Program-made: the position numbers and the translations under genes
From: Tritrichomonas musculus
Taxonomy: Eukaryota; Parabasalia; Tritrichomonadida; Tritrichomonadidae
Assembly (NCBI GenBank): GCA_039105265.1
Contig: JAPFFF010000045.1
Coordinates: 248,001-312,000 of the forward strand
DNA: 64,000 nucleotides
Direction: 5' to 3'
Part shown: piece by piece, positions 1 through 11,711 of the stretch
Layout of the letters: the number at the start of each line of letters is the position of its first letter
Numbering within the stretch: the first letter of the stretch is position 1
The notes under the pieces: model-generated
Seen by the model: the letters and a program-made list of their open reading frames with translations, nothing else
Databases searched by the model: none
What the model was told of the DNA's origin: nothing

Positions 1-3000
1 GATTAATTAAAGCAAATGGTCTTTGATTTTGTTGTTGTTGTTGTTGCCGCTGCTGTTGGTTTTGTTGTATTTGGGTTTCTCGATGTTGTTCTTCATAAAT
101 TCCTCTTAAAAATTTAAGGCGTGATTCATCAATTGTAAAATAATTTAATAAATGCAAGTTATCAAGAATACCTCTTGGAATATATTCTCTTATTCTCTCG
201 AGTAAATTAGCAAATGCTTCTCTCAATCTTGGAATACTATTAATGAATTTAACAAATTCATCTTGAATGGGCGAATAATTAGTTCCATTTTGCTCAGGGA
301 AATTTTTATCAATATTTTCGGCAAACCAATCCAAATTGATTATATTGTCCTTAAGCAATTGTTCAAATTCTTTACTAATTGGAATTTTCTCATTTAAAAT
401 AGTTTTTTTAATTTCTTCTGACCTTGAAAATATTATTAAATATTTCAAAAGTGTAAATAAAATATCTTTTTCAATATGAGGATCATAAACAACTTTGATA
501 TCTTTTAAATATTTAAGATCACCGTTAGCACTAAAATTAGGGAATATTTTATATTCTTCTTCTTTAAGAAGTTTGTTTTTCAACAAAAGATAATAAACAT
601 CAGATATATTTTTACAAATTATTTCAATGTTATCATCAGTGCATTTCTTTTCTGAAAAATTGGTATTTAATATTTGATAAATATCTGAGCACCCATTGAA
701 ATAAAAAGCAAATTCTTTAATGTTGTCGAATAATGATATACATTTAGATATATCATTTAATATCAATTCAATGATTTTTTTTGTTAATTCAAATGAAAAT
801 TTATCTTTGCAATCTGTTTCAAAAGATTCATTTTTAAGTTTGAAAAAGAATTTTAATACTCTAACTAAAGTGATTTTGTAATCTTCATCAATTGAATATT
901 GTACAATTATTTGAAATAATTTGCATTTATTTAATTTATAAAATTCATCGCCTTGATTGTTAATGCTAGCCAAAATTTTATCTGAAGCATCATTTAAATT
1001 CATTTTATTATCAACAAATTCAACAAACTTTTCATGAACTAAATCATCATTCAAATCTAATTTCAATGTTTCTTTCAAAACATTTTTTAATTTTTCATTT
1101 TCTAATAAATCTTTTGATAATTCCCTGTGATTACACAATTTAAAGTTCTTGTTTGGAACAATTTTATAATTGTCTAATTTAGTTGAAGGCAAACTTTGCT
1201 TACAAAGTTGAACAAAAGAATATAAAAAATCAATGTTTTCTTTAACATCTATTTTTTGAGTTTCTTCAATCAATCGGTCAAATATAAATTCATCTGCTTT
1301 TCGAAACATATTATTAATTATATCTTTAATGTTACTTGGAGCATTGCTTGATAAGAAATCTGTTAAATTGACTTCAATTTTTGTAGAAGAAATATGTAAT
1401 AATTTTTCAGCAAATGTAAACATCAAATTTCTTTTTTCATCACCTTTTATTGTGTATTTCATAAAGTGTATTGAATTGTCTTTATCAATTTTGTCTTCAA
1501 TTGCATGAATACATTTTTCAATTGAAAAATCTGTAAATTTAAATTTTCTATAGATATTTTTAAGACCATCACTAAGCATTTTATTTTTGTAATCGTAATT
1601 TACAATCTCCATCCAATTGAAAACGATTTTTTTGACTTCATCATTGAAATCAAATTCAGCAATTTCATCTTTACAAACCAATTTATAATTTTTATTTAAA
1701 AATACTTTGCTATCTCCAAAAAGTATACTATCATCTTGCTTTTTCATATCTAGAATAAATTCAAGTAAATCTTTAATATACATTTCTTTGCTTTTATTTG
1801 ATTCTTTTGATTTGAAAGGTAATCTGCGTATATCATCATATTTAGATATATAATCCATTAATTGTTGGATATCAAATCTGTGCTTAAAATCAGGCCATAG
1901 TAAATTTTGCCATTCTAAACATAAAGAATATCCCATTAAATATCTTGATTTATAATTTAATCGAGAAACTAATTTGTAAAACTTTCTATAAATCAAATTG
2001 TTATTTTTCTTTTTAGTACTCATTTCCATTGTTTCTTTAGCTGTTATTTCATCAAAATCAATATATGGAATAATAACATATTTGCATTTCGTGTAACATT
2101 TTGTAGAATATTCAAAAACTGGACTTTTTAAAATTATTTTTCGTAACAATTCAATGAAATTTTTCTGATAAAATTCATTATATGAATTCCTCTTCAAACC
2201 ATGACAAATATTAAATAAATCAGAACAACCCATTTGAATAACTAACTTTATTATTTGTTTAAATAAATTGACACTTTCTGAAATGATAAATTTGTTAATT
2301 GCTGTTGAATCATCATCTTTATCTTCATCTTTTGCTGCTTTAACTCCAATACTTTCTTCTCCATCGTATTTTTTGCTATTCAAAATAATATTATTTCTTT
2401 CTGTTTTTGGTTCAAAATCGGGTGAATTTATAATCATTGGTGATTGGAATTTCTTTTCTCCAAACATTGGGAAATACAGAAATAAAAATTCTTTGTTTAT
2501 AATAATGTTTCTATCTTCGGGTCCAATTTCTAATAAACATTCAACAGAAATATTTTTATCATTGAATGGCTTTGTTAAACTTTGATAAATAAAATGACGT
2601 TCTTTGGTTTCGTCATCATTATTTGTTATCATAACTTTTTTAATATTTTCAAATATATTAATAAATTCAGTCTTTTCTTCCTCTTCTTCTTCTTCTTTTT
2701 TATCTTCTTCCTCTTCTTTAAAATCATTTTTTTCAAAACTGTAAACAAGACATTCATCATTTTTTTTAACAGTAATTGATTTAATTTTGGGATTAAAAAT
2801 CAAAGAAGGCGCGATATATTTTTTTAAACTTTTATATCCTTTATTATAAGCTTTATAATAAATCTTATTTTCTTCATTGTTTTCTGGTAGTTTAAAAACA
2901 AATCTTGTTTTTCCAATTGGATCTAATTCTGTATTTTTACTTTTTTCCATTGATTCAATACTACTTTTAAGTTCATCAGAAGATTTACCTGAACGATCAA

Positions 3001-3360
3001 TTTCAACCGAAAAACCTTTGATACTGTCATAATCATCATCTGATTTTAGTAAATCTCCATAAATTTCAACTCTCCTTGTTAAAATCATTGTTGATAAGAA
3101 TCCTGTTCCAAATCTTCCAATTTTTGATTTTCCTTCTTTTTCTCCACCATATTGATACAATAAAGAGACCAAATTATGATTTGTAAATGGTGCTCCATAA
3201 TGTTCAAACACAACTTCATTTTCATTGAATTCAAAGAGAATATGTCCATTCATTTCCTTATTATAAATTTTTTCAGATGAATCTTGAATGCAATCTGTTG
3301 CATTTTGAATTAGTTCAAAAGGCCACCTTTTATAATCTGAAGATTCTGGAGAATTAAGTT
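1..3360 (-). CDS. Sacsin/HSP90-like HATPase protein, 5' end lost, runs off left edge
   Basis: A continuous minus-strand frame of about 1,120 codons enters from the left edge and is read up to about 3360 with no stop. It begins with the N-box of a GHKL/HSP90-type ATPase fold as in sacsin (KRWPFELIQNATD), then EHYGAPF and GRFGTGF, the ATP-lid glycine motifs. A long helical region follows, and the frame is Gln-rich near the edge. It is a paralogue of the next gene upstream and aligns with it motif for motif. The frame stays open to an in-frame stop near 3422 but holds no ATG before about 3253, which lies inside the ATPase domain. The roughly 30 residues that start the sister protein are therefore missing and replaced by an unrelated insert. 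In known proteins this fold acts as a chaperone-like ATPase. Here the gene has either lost its start or is fused to something not seen. Confidence 0.75.
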
Positions 3361-3690
3361 CATTAATCCAAATGTACCTCCATATGCACCTCCATATGCA
3401 CCCCCAATGCAACCACCACGTTCAATACCAACAGGGGTAATCCCACCTCCTCCAAATGCACCCCAATTTGTACCCCCACCTCCAATGCGAGTTGATGCAT
3501 CAACATATAAATCACCACCGATTAGGTTTGATATGTCTACAATCACAACACCATCATTGGTTCTAAAACACCATCCCGTAATACCTCCCCCAAGCGTGAC
3601 TCCACCAATACGATTGTATCCATCTCTAGTGATGATGAGAGCATTGATGAGAGCAGTGATGAGAGCATTGCTGAGAATTAACATCATCTG
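3356..3690. other. GC-richer low-complexity insert between two sacsin-like genes
   Basis: About 335 bp clearly richer in G+C than the surroundings, made of imperfect CCNCCNAATGCACC-like repeats followed by GATGAGAGCAGT repeats. On the plus strand one frame reads as proline-rich (PPYAPPYAPPMQPP, then IPPPPNAPQFVPPPP). A second plus frame near the end reads KTPSRNTSPKRD and then an acidic tail SSDDESIDESSDESIAE with a stop. One minus frame is glycine-rich (GGAYGGAYGG). No frame spans the whole insert with a start. The plus-strand reading looks like a frameshifted piece of a proline-rich protein gene, but the minus glycine-rich reading cannot be excluded. It sits exactly where one gene loses its C-terminus and the next its N-terminus. 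Confidence 0.55.
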
Positions 3691-5875
3691 ATTTTTGATT
3701 AATTATTTGTTCATCTAAATCGATATTGAAAAATTCTTTTATCTTTGGACTGAAAAAATCATGAAATTCGATTGATTTGTTAAATAACTCATTCAAACAT
3801 TTAAGCTCATTTTTTCCATTTGGAATTATTTTCATTGAATTAACATAATCCGGCTCTAATTTATAATGCAATTTAAAAACAAAAATGAATTCTTTGATAT
3901 AATTAATTTCATTATTAATGCTATCACAATCATATCTCTGAATAATTTCAATGATTTTTTTCAATAAAAAATCATCTGCCTTTTCCCAAATTTTCGGATT
4001 GATATCTGAAACGAAAATCAAATCAGTATCTTTATAAGGAAAGCCTTCAATTTTTGAGGCAAGTTTGAACATTTTTTCTCTTTTTTCATCATCTTTTAAA
4101 ACAAATTTCACTAAAATAAAACTGAATCGCTGCAAGTCGTCGTTTTTATGACTTTCAATTAAATTATCAAACTTATTAATAATTTTCTTTTCAGCATCAG
4201 TTTTATCATCTTCATCAAATTGTATAGAATTAATATTGTTATTGACATGATTCACTCTCCATGGAATTTCAATAGATTCAATTATTTGTATAATTTCTTC
4301 TGGCACTTTTTTGCATTCTCTGATATAAATTTTATCATTTGAAAAGCATTTCAGTTCATTATTCATGTTCGGAATAAGTGGCTGATTATGTAACAAGTTC
4401 TTATCAAATCTCCATAAAAATGATAAGATTTCATTAAATGATTTCAATTGAGGCTCTTCAAAAAGTGAACTATCGTTCTGAACTTTTTCAATTAAATCAT
4501 TTATTGAAACCACTTTTGGTGTTATCCATATGTAATCCTTCCACAATGTGAAATCGTTATATGAAATCAAATTAGGATAATGCTTTTTAATTACAGAAAG
4601 TGAGAAGAATTGTTCATCATCTATTTTGTCAGGAAAGAATGCTTCTAACAACAAAATTGATTCATTTAAACATGACTTAACTGTCAATTTTTCTGACAAT
4701 TTTTTTCTGAATGGTTGTAAAATATTATTTTCATACCAATCTAAATCAAAGCTTTCATATGGAGGCGTGTCTAACTTTAGTCCCTGTGACAGTTCATGTA
4801 TATTTGGACAATGCTTGTCAAGTAGCTCACAAATGAGTTTTTCATAAAGATCAATACTGCTTATTAATAAGTTTCGATTTGTGCCGACATTTGTTATTTT
4901 GCCATCTATGCATAGTTCACCTAACAATGGCAAATTATTTCTTTCGGTTGATGGTTCAAATTTTGGTGAATTTATTGAAAATGGAAGAATGTGACATTCA
5001 GTTCCAATTAACGGGAAAACTGCATAAAGATATTCAATTTTTTCACCTTTAGGTATAATATTATAATTGTCATCAATTTCAACTGAAATTTCAACATCTT
5101 CGTTTTTAAATAACAAAAATTTTCTTTTTTCTTCTTTTTTTTCTTCAGAGATGAATGATGTGATTGTGTAAACTATTGAATTTTCTTTTGATTCAAAAGA
5201 AGCTGAATACAATGTTTCTTTGCCGTTCTCAATTAATTTAATGTTTTTGATTTCATGACAATTAATTAATACATTTGAAATATGTTTTTTTAAACTAATT
5301 AAACCAAGTTTTGCACATTCTTTGCTTTGCTTTGTACTAATTTGATATTCAAATCTCGTCATATTTCTTCGTCCTGGTTCATATTCACGACCATTTATCA
5401 TTTGGTCAAAATTATCTAAAATTTCTGCATCTGTCTCTCCTTCACGGTGCATTACAACATGAAAGCCTGTAATATTATTATCTTTGTGAATGATATCTCC
5501 TGATATATATACAATTTTGGATAATACATGAGTGGTAAGAAAACCAGTTCCAAATTTCCCAGTCGTTTTTTTGTTATCCTCTTTGTCTTGGCTTATTTTA
5601 TACATAAGTCCTTCATATGAATCTTGTGTAAATGGAGGTCCGTCATGCGAAAAAATAACTTTTGTAATGTCGTCTGGCTCGCCTTCTATTTCAATTATAA
5701 TCGAAACTTGTTCTTGCTTATTGGTATTCGAAGGTGTATATAATGAATCTTTTGCATTTTGAATTAGTTCCATTGGCCAACGAATTTTATCTTCTTTTTT
5801 TGGATTGTATATCTCATGCAGCCTGTTTTTTAAATTTGAAATGTATAATTTATTGAATAATGATTCTTGATACAT
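3626..5875 (-). CDS. Sacsin/HSP90-like HATPase protein, C-terminally truncated
   Basis: This encodes 749 residues. Residues 30-180 carry a GHKL ATPase fold of the sacsin type: RWPMELIQNAKDS (N-box with the Mg-binding Asn), FSHDGPPF, and GKFGTGFLTTH. The rest is helical with no recognised domain. The start ATG at 5875 is supported by about 30 residues that precede the N-box. The sister gene at 1-3360 continues for some 350 more residues beyond the point where this one ends. The last 17 residues (SQQCSHHCSHQCSHHH-like) come from TCATCA-type repeats of the adjoining insert, so the natural C-terminus is lost. A chaperone or stress-related role is inferred from the family only. Confidence 0.8.
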   Translation of the reverse strand: MYQESLFNKLYISNLKNRLHEIYNPKKEDKIRWPMELIQNAKDSLYTPSNTNKQEQVSIIIEIEGEPDDITKVIFSHDGPPFTQDSYEGLMYKISQDKEDNKKTTGKFGTGFLTTHVLSKIVYISGDIIHKDNNITGFHVVMHREGETDAEILDNFDQMINGREYEPGRRNMTRFEYQISTKQSKECAKLGLISLKKHISNVLINCHEIKNIKLIENGKETLYSASFESKENSIVYTITSFISEEKKEEKRKFLLFKNEDVEISVEIDDNYNIIPKGEKIEYLYAVFPLIGTECHILPFSINSPKFEPSTERNNLPLLGELCIDGKITNVGTNRNLLISSIDLYEKLICELLDKHCPNIHELSQGLKLDTPPYESFDLDWYENNILQPFRKKLSEKLTVKSCLNESILLLEAFFPDKIDDEQFFSLSVIKKHYPNLISYNDFTLWKDYIWITPKVVSINDLIEKVQNDSSLFEEPQLKSFNEILSFLWRFDKNLLHNQPLIPNMNNELKCFSNDKIYIRECKKVPEEIIQIIESIEIPWRVNHVNNNINSIQFDEDDKTDAEKKIINKFDNLIESHKNDDLQRFSFILVKFVLKDDEKREKMFKLASKIEGFPYKDTDLIFVSDINPKIWEKADDFLLKKIIEIIQRYDCDSINNEINYIKEFIFVFKLHYKLEPDYVNSMKIIPNGKNELKCLNELFNKSIEFHDFFSPKIKEFFNIDLDEQIINQKSDDVNSQQCSHHCSHQCSHHH

Positions 5876-5916
5876 TAAACTAGGGCAAATGTAAAATCGA
5901 ATTAAACACGTTTATT

Positions 5917-5960
5917 TTTTTAACGTATTATTTTTTCAATGTATTTTCAAAATAATACGT
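5917..5960. repeat. Hairpin-forming inverted repeat upstream of the sacsin-like gene
   Basis: AACGTATTATTTT and its exact complement AAAATAATACGTT flank about 14 nt of loop. A third, partial copy of the arm follows. It lies 40-90 bp upstream of the minus-strand start at 5875, so it could be promoter-associated or a remnant of a mobile element. Confidence 0.5.
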
Positions 5961-6167
5961 TAAAATTTTTTAACGTATTATTTTTTAATTTAAAAAATAA
6001 TTGTGAGCTTATTTGTTTTGAAAATACATTGAAAAAACCTGAACCAGAAAAAAAATACATATTTTTTAACCATAATATAAATACAATAAATATATAAATG
6101 AATAATAAATCTCTCTCAAATTTCGTAAAAATTGAGAGGCAGAACTCAAATTAGATCACATCACTGG

Positions 6168-6170
<3 letters not shown>

Positions 6171-6209
<39 letters not shown>
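6171..6209. repeat. (AT)n microsatellite
   Basis: About 19 uninterrupted AT dinucleotides between the sacsin-like gene and the next mobile element. The remainder of 5961-6547 is AT-rich sequence in which I see no gene. Confidence 0.9.
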
Positions 6210-6214
<5 letters not shown>

Positions 6215-6999
6215 ATTCAAAAATTTATTGAATCATCTAAACCGAAATTAAATAGAAATTCATTACTGATTTATTTGATTTGAATTGTAATGAGTTTCTA
6301 GTTAAAGGATTGTATGACTCTTACTTTTCATTTGTCATATAATTAACTTAGAAATATCAAAATTTGTTGAATTTTTGAAGATTTTTTTTCTAGTTTATTT
6401 AATCTTCTTTTTTTTATAAATATGTAAATATTATTTATTTTTTTTTATAGTTTTTTCTAAGGCTTACTGCAAAACTAAATCATATCATTAGTAAAAAAAA
6501 TTATTTATCATATCAAATGAAAATTTTATATAATCAAATAAAAATAATTTTGTTAAGAAGTGCGAGAACTTAAATAACGTATTTTTGTATAATTTAGTAT
6601 GTTCATTATCTTTGTATCTTATCAAGAATACTTTAATATTATTTTCATTTTAATATTAATAAACTTTTTAATATTCCATTTATTGGTATAAAATGAAATT
6701 GATTAATTATTCATCAAAATACTGATTATTTAAAAAAACAGAAATTTGTTGTGTTATCTCGATATCTGATATACAAATTAATATTATTTTTATATTTATA
6801 TGATTTATTTAATATAATATATAATATATGTTGGTTATAAAGAAAAATAACTTTTTTAAATAATAATATTTGCATTTTATAAAATATTTGTTTTATTTGA
6901 GCTTATTTTGAGGGATAGATTGAATTTCAAGGGGATAACTATTATTATATATTTATATATATAAATATATTATATCATATTAAAATATAAAAAAATATC

Positions 7000-7921
7000 A
7001 CTCGACAGGCGTAGCTCTATTTTAACTTTTATAAAACTTATTTTTTTTCTGGGGAAAACGTTATTTTTAAATTTTTGATAATTTTCGGTTCACTTTTTGA
7101 TAATCTTCGAATGACTTTTTGATAACTTTTTGTTTATTTTTTGTTAAATTTCGGTTCACTTTTTGTTAATTTTCGGTTCACTTTTTGATAATTTTCGGTT
7201 CACTTTTTGTAAACTTTCGATCGACTTTTTGATAATTTATGATTTATTTTTTGTTTATTTTCGGTTCACTTTTTGTTAATTTTCGGTTCACTTTTTGATA
7301 ATTTTCGATTGACTTTTTAAGAAGTATCAACTTTTTAGGTAATTCAATTTTATTTATGTTTTGTTTCTTTATTTTATTTATTTTAAAGTAATTTATGCGA
7401 AATTTCAAGAAATAAAAGATATATAACACTTCCTAAATACTTATTCAAGTATATTCTATAAATATGAAAAGAAAATTTAATATGATTTTTCCATTAAAGA
7501 AGTTTTCATCAAAATATATTGAAAAAAATTATAATCTACTTAAGTAAAGTATTTTCCATAAGTTAATCACTTTTTTTTCTAAAAGAAAGTATATTTCTCA
7601 ATATTAATTAAAGATTTTTTTTGATTATTTGATATATTACCCAAATAAACTTTATATTTACATAAAATAATCTGTATTTATATTCATTTTCATTCTTTTT
7701 TCTTATTCCTATTTGATCAACGAGATAATAATTATATCTTAATTAATGTAAAATAATATAAAGAACATTTAATACACTGATATTAGATTTAAAATAACTT
7801 GCATTTATGTTAAAAAGTCAGTTACAGTTATCTATTTGATCCAAATATATTATCTTTATTAATTCCATATTCAATAGTTTACAATTAAAAACTAAAATGT
7901 TTATAAAACTACACCTGTCGA
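7000..7921. mobile_element. Possible nested inverted-repeat element inside transposon A
   Basis: TCGACAGGCGTAG at 7002 faces CTACACCTGTCGA at 7909-7921, a 13-bp inverted pair with one mismatch. I could not find a flanking target duplication, so this may be a nested element, a subterminal repeat of the larger transposon, or a remnant. Confidence 0.35.
7060..7320. repeat. Degenerate tandem repeat, period about 22 bp
   Basis: Around eleven imperfect copies built on TTTTTGATAATTTTCGG followed by TTCAC or ATGAC variants. The apparent small reading frames here are products of the repeat, not genes. Confidence 0.85.
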
Positions 7922-8032
7922 ATAAATAATTTTTATTTTATGTTTTTTATATTCTATATAGAGTAAATAATATAATATTAAAAAATAAAGGATATTGGAG
8001 ACTTTTTATAGTTCCCGCACTTCTTTTTGTTA

Positions 8033-9141
8033 TTGTCTTGCCAAATCGAACAAAATTATATCATCTGTAGACTTCACTTTTTGTACCAACCTTGTTCTAC
8101 AAAGAACGATAGAAAAAATACAAGGTTTGTACAATGTATTTTTTATTGAAAATATTGAATGCATAGAATAATTATATCTCTGAAAAAAGATAATATACTA
8201 AATAATTTTTTGTGAATAAATAAAATAGCAATTAAATTATTTTATAAAATCATTTTTGTAAAAGTAAAATGCAATTTTTAAAAATCATTTTTTGTAAAGG
8301 TGAAATGATTGACCATTTTATAAAAAGCATATAATCACTCTGTGAGCAAACCAATTCACATTACTCAAGATTTCTAGATTATTTACTATTATAATATTGT
8401 TTTATAAACTTTTAATTTCTTTTTAACATATAAAACCAATACTAAAAAGCGATTATATAAAATATAAACTTAAGCGCCTCAAAATTTTAATTTTATCTGT
8501 TCATTGATTTTTTTGATAACATTTAATTTGAAAACTTGATATTTTTACCAAAAACATGCAAATACAACAACAAAAATAGGGATTAAAGAATTTAAACGTT
8601 AAGAAGTTACGTTAAGGATTTTGTGATGTGAAAAAAGTAAAGGCTAATCATCTGCAATTTTTTTTGCCAAATATACTTTTGCCTAAACTCCAATCGAGAT
8701 TTTCTCAATTTATTGAAAAAATCTAATTAATACAGTTGTTCCTCTTTTGTAACGACAAAATCCACTTTCGTAACGAAAAATGTAACCACCAAAATTTTTA
8801 TCACTTATCTTTTTGATTTTATTTCCGCTTTTGTAACGAAAATTTCCATTTTGGTAACGAAAAATTTTTTTTTATATTTTTCTTAGAATTTCTCATGTTT
8901 CAATAGTTAAATTATATATGATTATTATGATTATAGATCACCAAATGTGACTCAGGTAATTGAGGCTCATTTTTCCCAATTTCTTGATAAATTGAAGTTA
9001 TATTATCTCGATTATCTCCAATTCCATCTCGTAAAAACCGAATACATATATTTATATATAAAATAATTTTATAAAATACTAAAAATATAGTCAATATTTG
9101 CTCTTCTTTACTTTATTAAATATCAAATTCTTACAAAACTA
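8033..9141. other. Intergenic, no gene; short GTAACGAAAA repeats
   Basis: AT-rich sequence without a supported gene. At 8750-8870 four dispersed copies of TTTNGTAACGAAAA occur next to TACAGTTGTTCCTC, which resembles one end of a Tc1/mariner-type element, but no matching opposite end was found. Confidence 0.6.
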
Positions 9142-10034
9142 CAGTGGTTTTCTTTTTTTTACAAATGCATAATACTATCATGATTTTTAAATTTTTTCCT
9201 TAAAAAAACTTTTTTATTGCAGTTAAATCAAGGATTATTTGTTTTTCTTGTATATGATCACAATGAAATATATTTTAATATATATATTTACGTAAAAGCA
9301 GGCATTTGATAAAAATTTAAAAATTTTGTTGAAAATATGTAAAAAATGGACTTTTTTATAGATTCTTTAGGGTATTGCTGATTTAAATTATATATTGATA
9401 ATATTTGGAAAGAAACTTTGTTGATGAATAAATTGTTTTGATATTTTATTCTTTTAATTTTCCAAAAAATATAATGTATTTGAAATGTTTCAAAATTTAA
9501 ATAATTCATTCAATTAACCCCACGACATGTTCGCTCATTATTTTTTTTTCATAATTAGAAACAGCATATAAGTATGTATTAATAAATGATAGATATTAAT
9601 AATCTGAAAAATATGAAGGCCAGATAATTAAGATTTTTTTGAAATATTAATTTTAAACGGTCATAAAAAAAGTTTTTTGAATTATTTTGCATAATTAAAG
9701 TAACATAAAGCAATATTATTATGTAATATAATACTATATTATATATAGGTTATATTTATATAATTAGATTGTAGTATTGCATTGAATTGTATGAGATAAT
9801 TTGTTTTTAATTTTTTTAATTCTCGAATGGAAAACTCTATCATTATACAAGATATATGATATCATTATGCTCTTATATATTATATACTAAATGATAAATA
9901 TTTTGATATAGTTTGTTATAAATTATCTTCAGTAGATCTTTCAAAAAAAACGATTTTTTATTTTGCAAAAATTCTTTGGAAAAAAAAAAAGTGTTACCAC
10001 TTTTTATTACACTGCTACTTTTTATAAACCACTG
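9142..10034. mobile_element. Tc1/mariner-type non-autonomous element, TA target
   Basis: CAGTGGTTT at 9142 and its complement AAACCACTG ending at 10034 are each directly flanked by TA, the target duplication of the Tc1/mariner superfamily; TACAGTGG is a typical Tc1-like end. The 893-bp interior is AT-rich with no transposase frame. A subterminal AAGTGTTACCACTT motif lies near the right end. Confidence 0.75.
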
Positions 10035-10339
10035 TACATTTTCTTTCAATTATTTTATCAAATATTCATGATTTAATAAATTCATTGAAATAATAAAGAA
10101 TAAGAACGACAAAGAAGGTTTTATATTGCGATATTGTATATGAATTAGATGAAGAAACAAATCAAGCAATAGAGAATTAATGCAATCATCAACGCCACTT
10201 TTTGAATCTGAAACACTTACAACAATTTGAGAAGGATCATTTTTAATTCATTAAAAATTTGAGTTTAGAGAGATTATATAATAATAAACGATTAAAATAA
10301 ATTCAAAAAGCTAGTTGGAAAATCAACTTTTTGAAATAA

Positions 10340-11570
10340 ATGAGAAATCAAACTAAAAACTGTTTAATTTCTATTTTTAAAATGTGTGAAAGCGATAACA
10401 TTGCAACTTTTTTGAAAAAATTTAAAAACGTTCAAGATAAATTTCTATATTTCCTAGAGAACGATGAAAATATTGATGAAAATTTCCAAAATCTAAAAAA
10501 ATTATTTATTGTTACCAAATTACGCGATAGCCAACATGATCTCAAACTATTTTTGCGCCTACTTTTAAAAGTTACTAACAATTACCACCGTGGCCCTATT
10601 TTTTTTGGTAAGATCTTTCAAATTCTTCAACTTTTCAAAGACGATATCAAAAAATATAAAAACGATGAGATATTCCAACTTTTTAAGAGTAACAAACGAA
10701 TTCTTCTTTTTTTAATTGAGGAACAAATCCTGACTGTTGATGAATATTTTGTTAAACAAATAATCAAAGAAAAGTATTTAGCAAAGGAATATCCTCAATA
10801 TTTTGCACCAGAAATACGACCATATTTAAATGAAAAATGGTTCCCTGAATATAATTCGTTTGAGGAAGATTTAGAAGAAAACGAATGGGTCGAACAGATA
10901 AAGGAAGTTCTACCTGATAATTTTTATGAATTGCGAAAAATAGGAGAAAATGATAATTATCTCTGCAAATTGATTCGTGAAGATTCTGTTATTGATTTTA
11001 TTTCTTATGTGAACAAATCTTGTATCTCATTAAATAAAATAATTGAACCATCAATCTATGAGACAAATTCATTTTTAGTTAAAAAACAAAAAAACACCAC
11101 ATTAATTGAATACGCCGCATTCTTCGGTTCTATTCAAATTTTCAATTATCTTAAATTTAATAAAGTAAATTTAAAACCATCATTATGGATTGATGTAATT
11201 CATAGTAAAAATGCAGAATTGATTCATCTTCTTGAGGATAATCATATTGATCCTATAATATCTGTTGTCAAAAATGACGAGGAGATTAAAGAAGGATCAT
11301 TCAAAGAATGTTTCAATGAATCAATTAAATGTCACCATAATGATATTGCGAATTATTTTCTACAAAACTATCTACAAAATGAAAATGAAATTCCTAATGA
11401 AACAATAATTAAATATTATAATTTTGCATTTTTACAAAAAGAAAATGTAAATGAATATTTTTGTTACTTGTGTTATTATGATTATTATTCACTTTCTAAA
11501 GTTATTTTAACGAGTAGAGATGTTAATATCAATGGTACAGCAATTCAAATCGTATATATCAATAAAATTC
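10340..11570 (+). CDS. Trichomonad-type ankyrin protein, N-terminal exon or ORF part
   Basis: The first about 410 codons form an uninterrupted frame typical of trichomonad ankyrin proteins with a helical DUF3447-like N-terminus: the FLKKFKNVQDKFLYFLEN start, several helical repeats, then LIEYAAFFGSIQIFNYL, which is ankyrin-like. Two starts are possible, ATG 10340 and ATG 10382 (MCESDN); the second resembles related proteins more. Sense ends near DVNINGTAIQI at about 11550, where reading runs into CAAAATCATNTTTTCAATGG-type repeats and then a stop at 11693. The reading resumes in a different frame as ankyrin units at 11712-16104. Ankyrin proteins are protein-binding scaffolds; the partner is unknown. 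It could be one long gene whose spacers are removed from RNA, or a gene broken into pieces. Confidence 0.75.
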
Positions 11571-11711
11571 AAAATCATGTATTTCAATTGGATTCAAAAT
11601 CATTTTTTCAATGGAATTCAAAATCATATCTTTCAATAAAATTAAAAACATATCTTTCAATAAAATTCAAAATCATTTTTTCAAAAGAAATTTAATATGA
11701 TATATATTTAT

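Larger units (their letters stand above)
6556..8024. mobile_element. Non-autonomous DNA transposon, copy A, 8-bp TSD
   Basis: A 1469-bp element with 15-bp terminal inverted repeats: AGAAGTGCGAGAACT on the left, and on the right the complement of AGAAGTGCGGGAACT, one mismatch. It is flanked by a perfect 8-bp direct duplication TTTTGTTA (6548-6555 and 8025-8032). It belongs to the same family as the element at 48535-50516. The interior is AT-rich, has no transposase frame, and carries a degenerate 22-bp tandem array. An 8-bp duplication fits hAT, P or Merlin-type transposition, but the terminal sequence does not identify the superfamily. Confidence 0.85.

Noticed and set aside
3626-3680. CxHHC-like histidine/cysteine tail as a metal site
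   Set aside because: It is produced by TCATCA-type repeats at the junction and is absent from the paralogue.
3310-3687. Glycine-rich 125-codon minus-strand ORF
   Set aside because: Lies in the low-complexity insert, ends within the sacsin-like gene in another frame, and has no domain; kept only as an alternative reading of the insert.
7244-7429. 61-codon minus-strand ORF
   Set aside because: Product of the 22-bp tandem array inside transposon A.
8736-8870. A Tc1/mariner element starting at TACAGTTGTTCCTC
   Set aside because: No matching inverted end was found downstream or upstream.
11550-11711. Canonical intron beginning GTATAT after the first ankyrin exon
   Set aside because: The other spacers do not start with GT at the equivalent place and none ends with the ACTAACACACAG-type 3' motif, so a standard trichomonad intron cannot be claimed.
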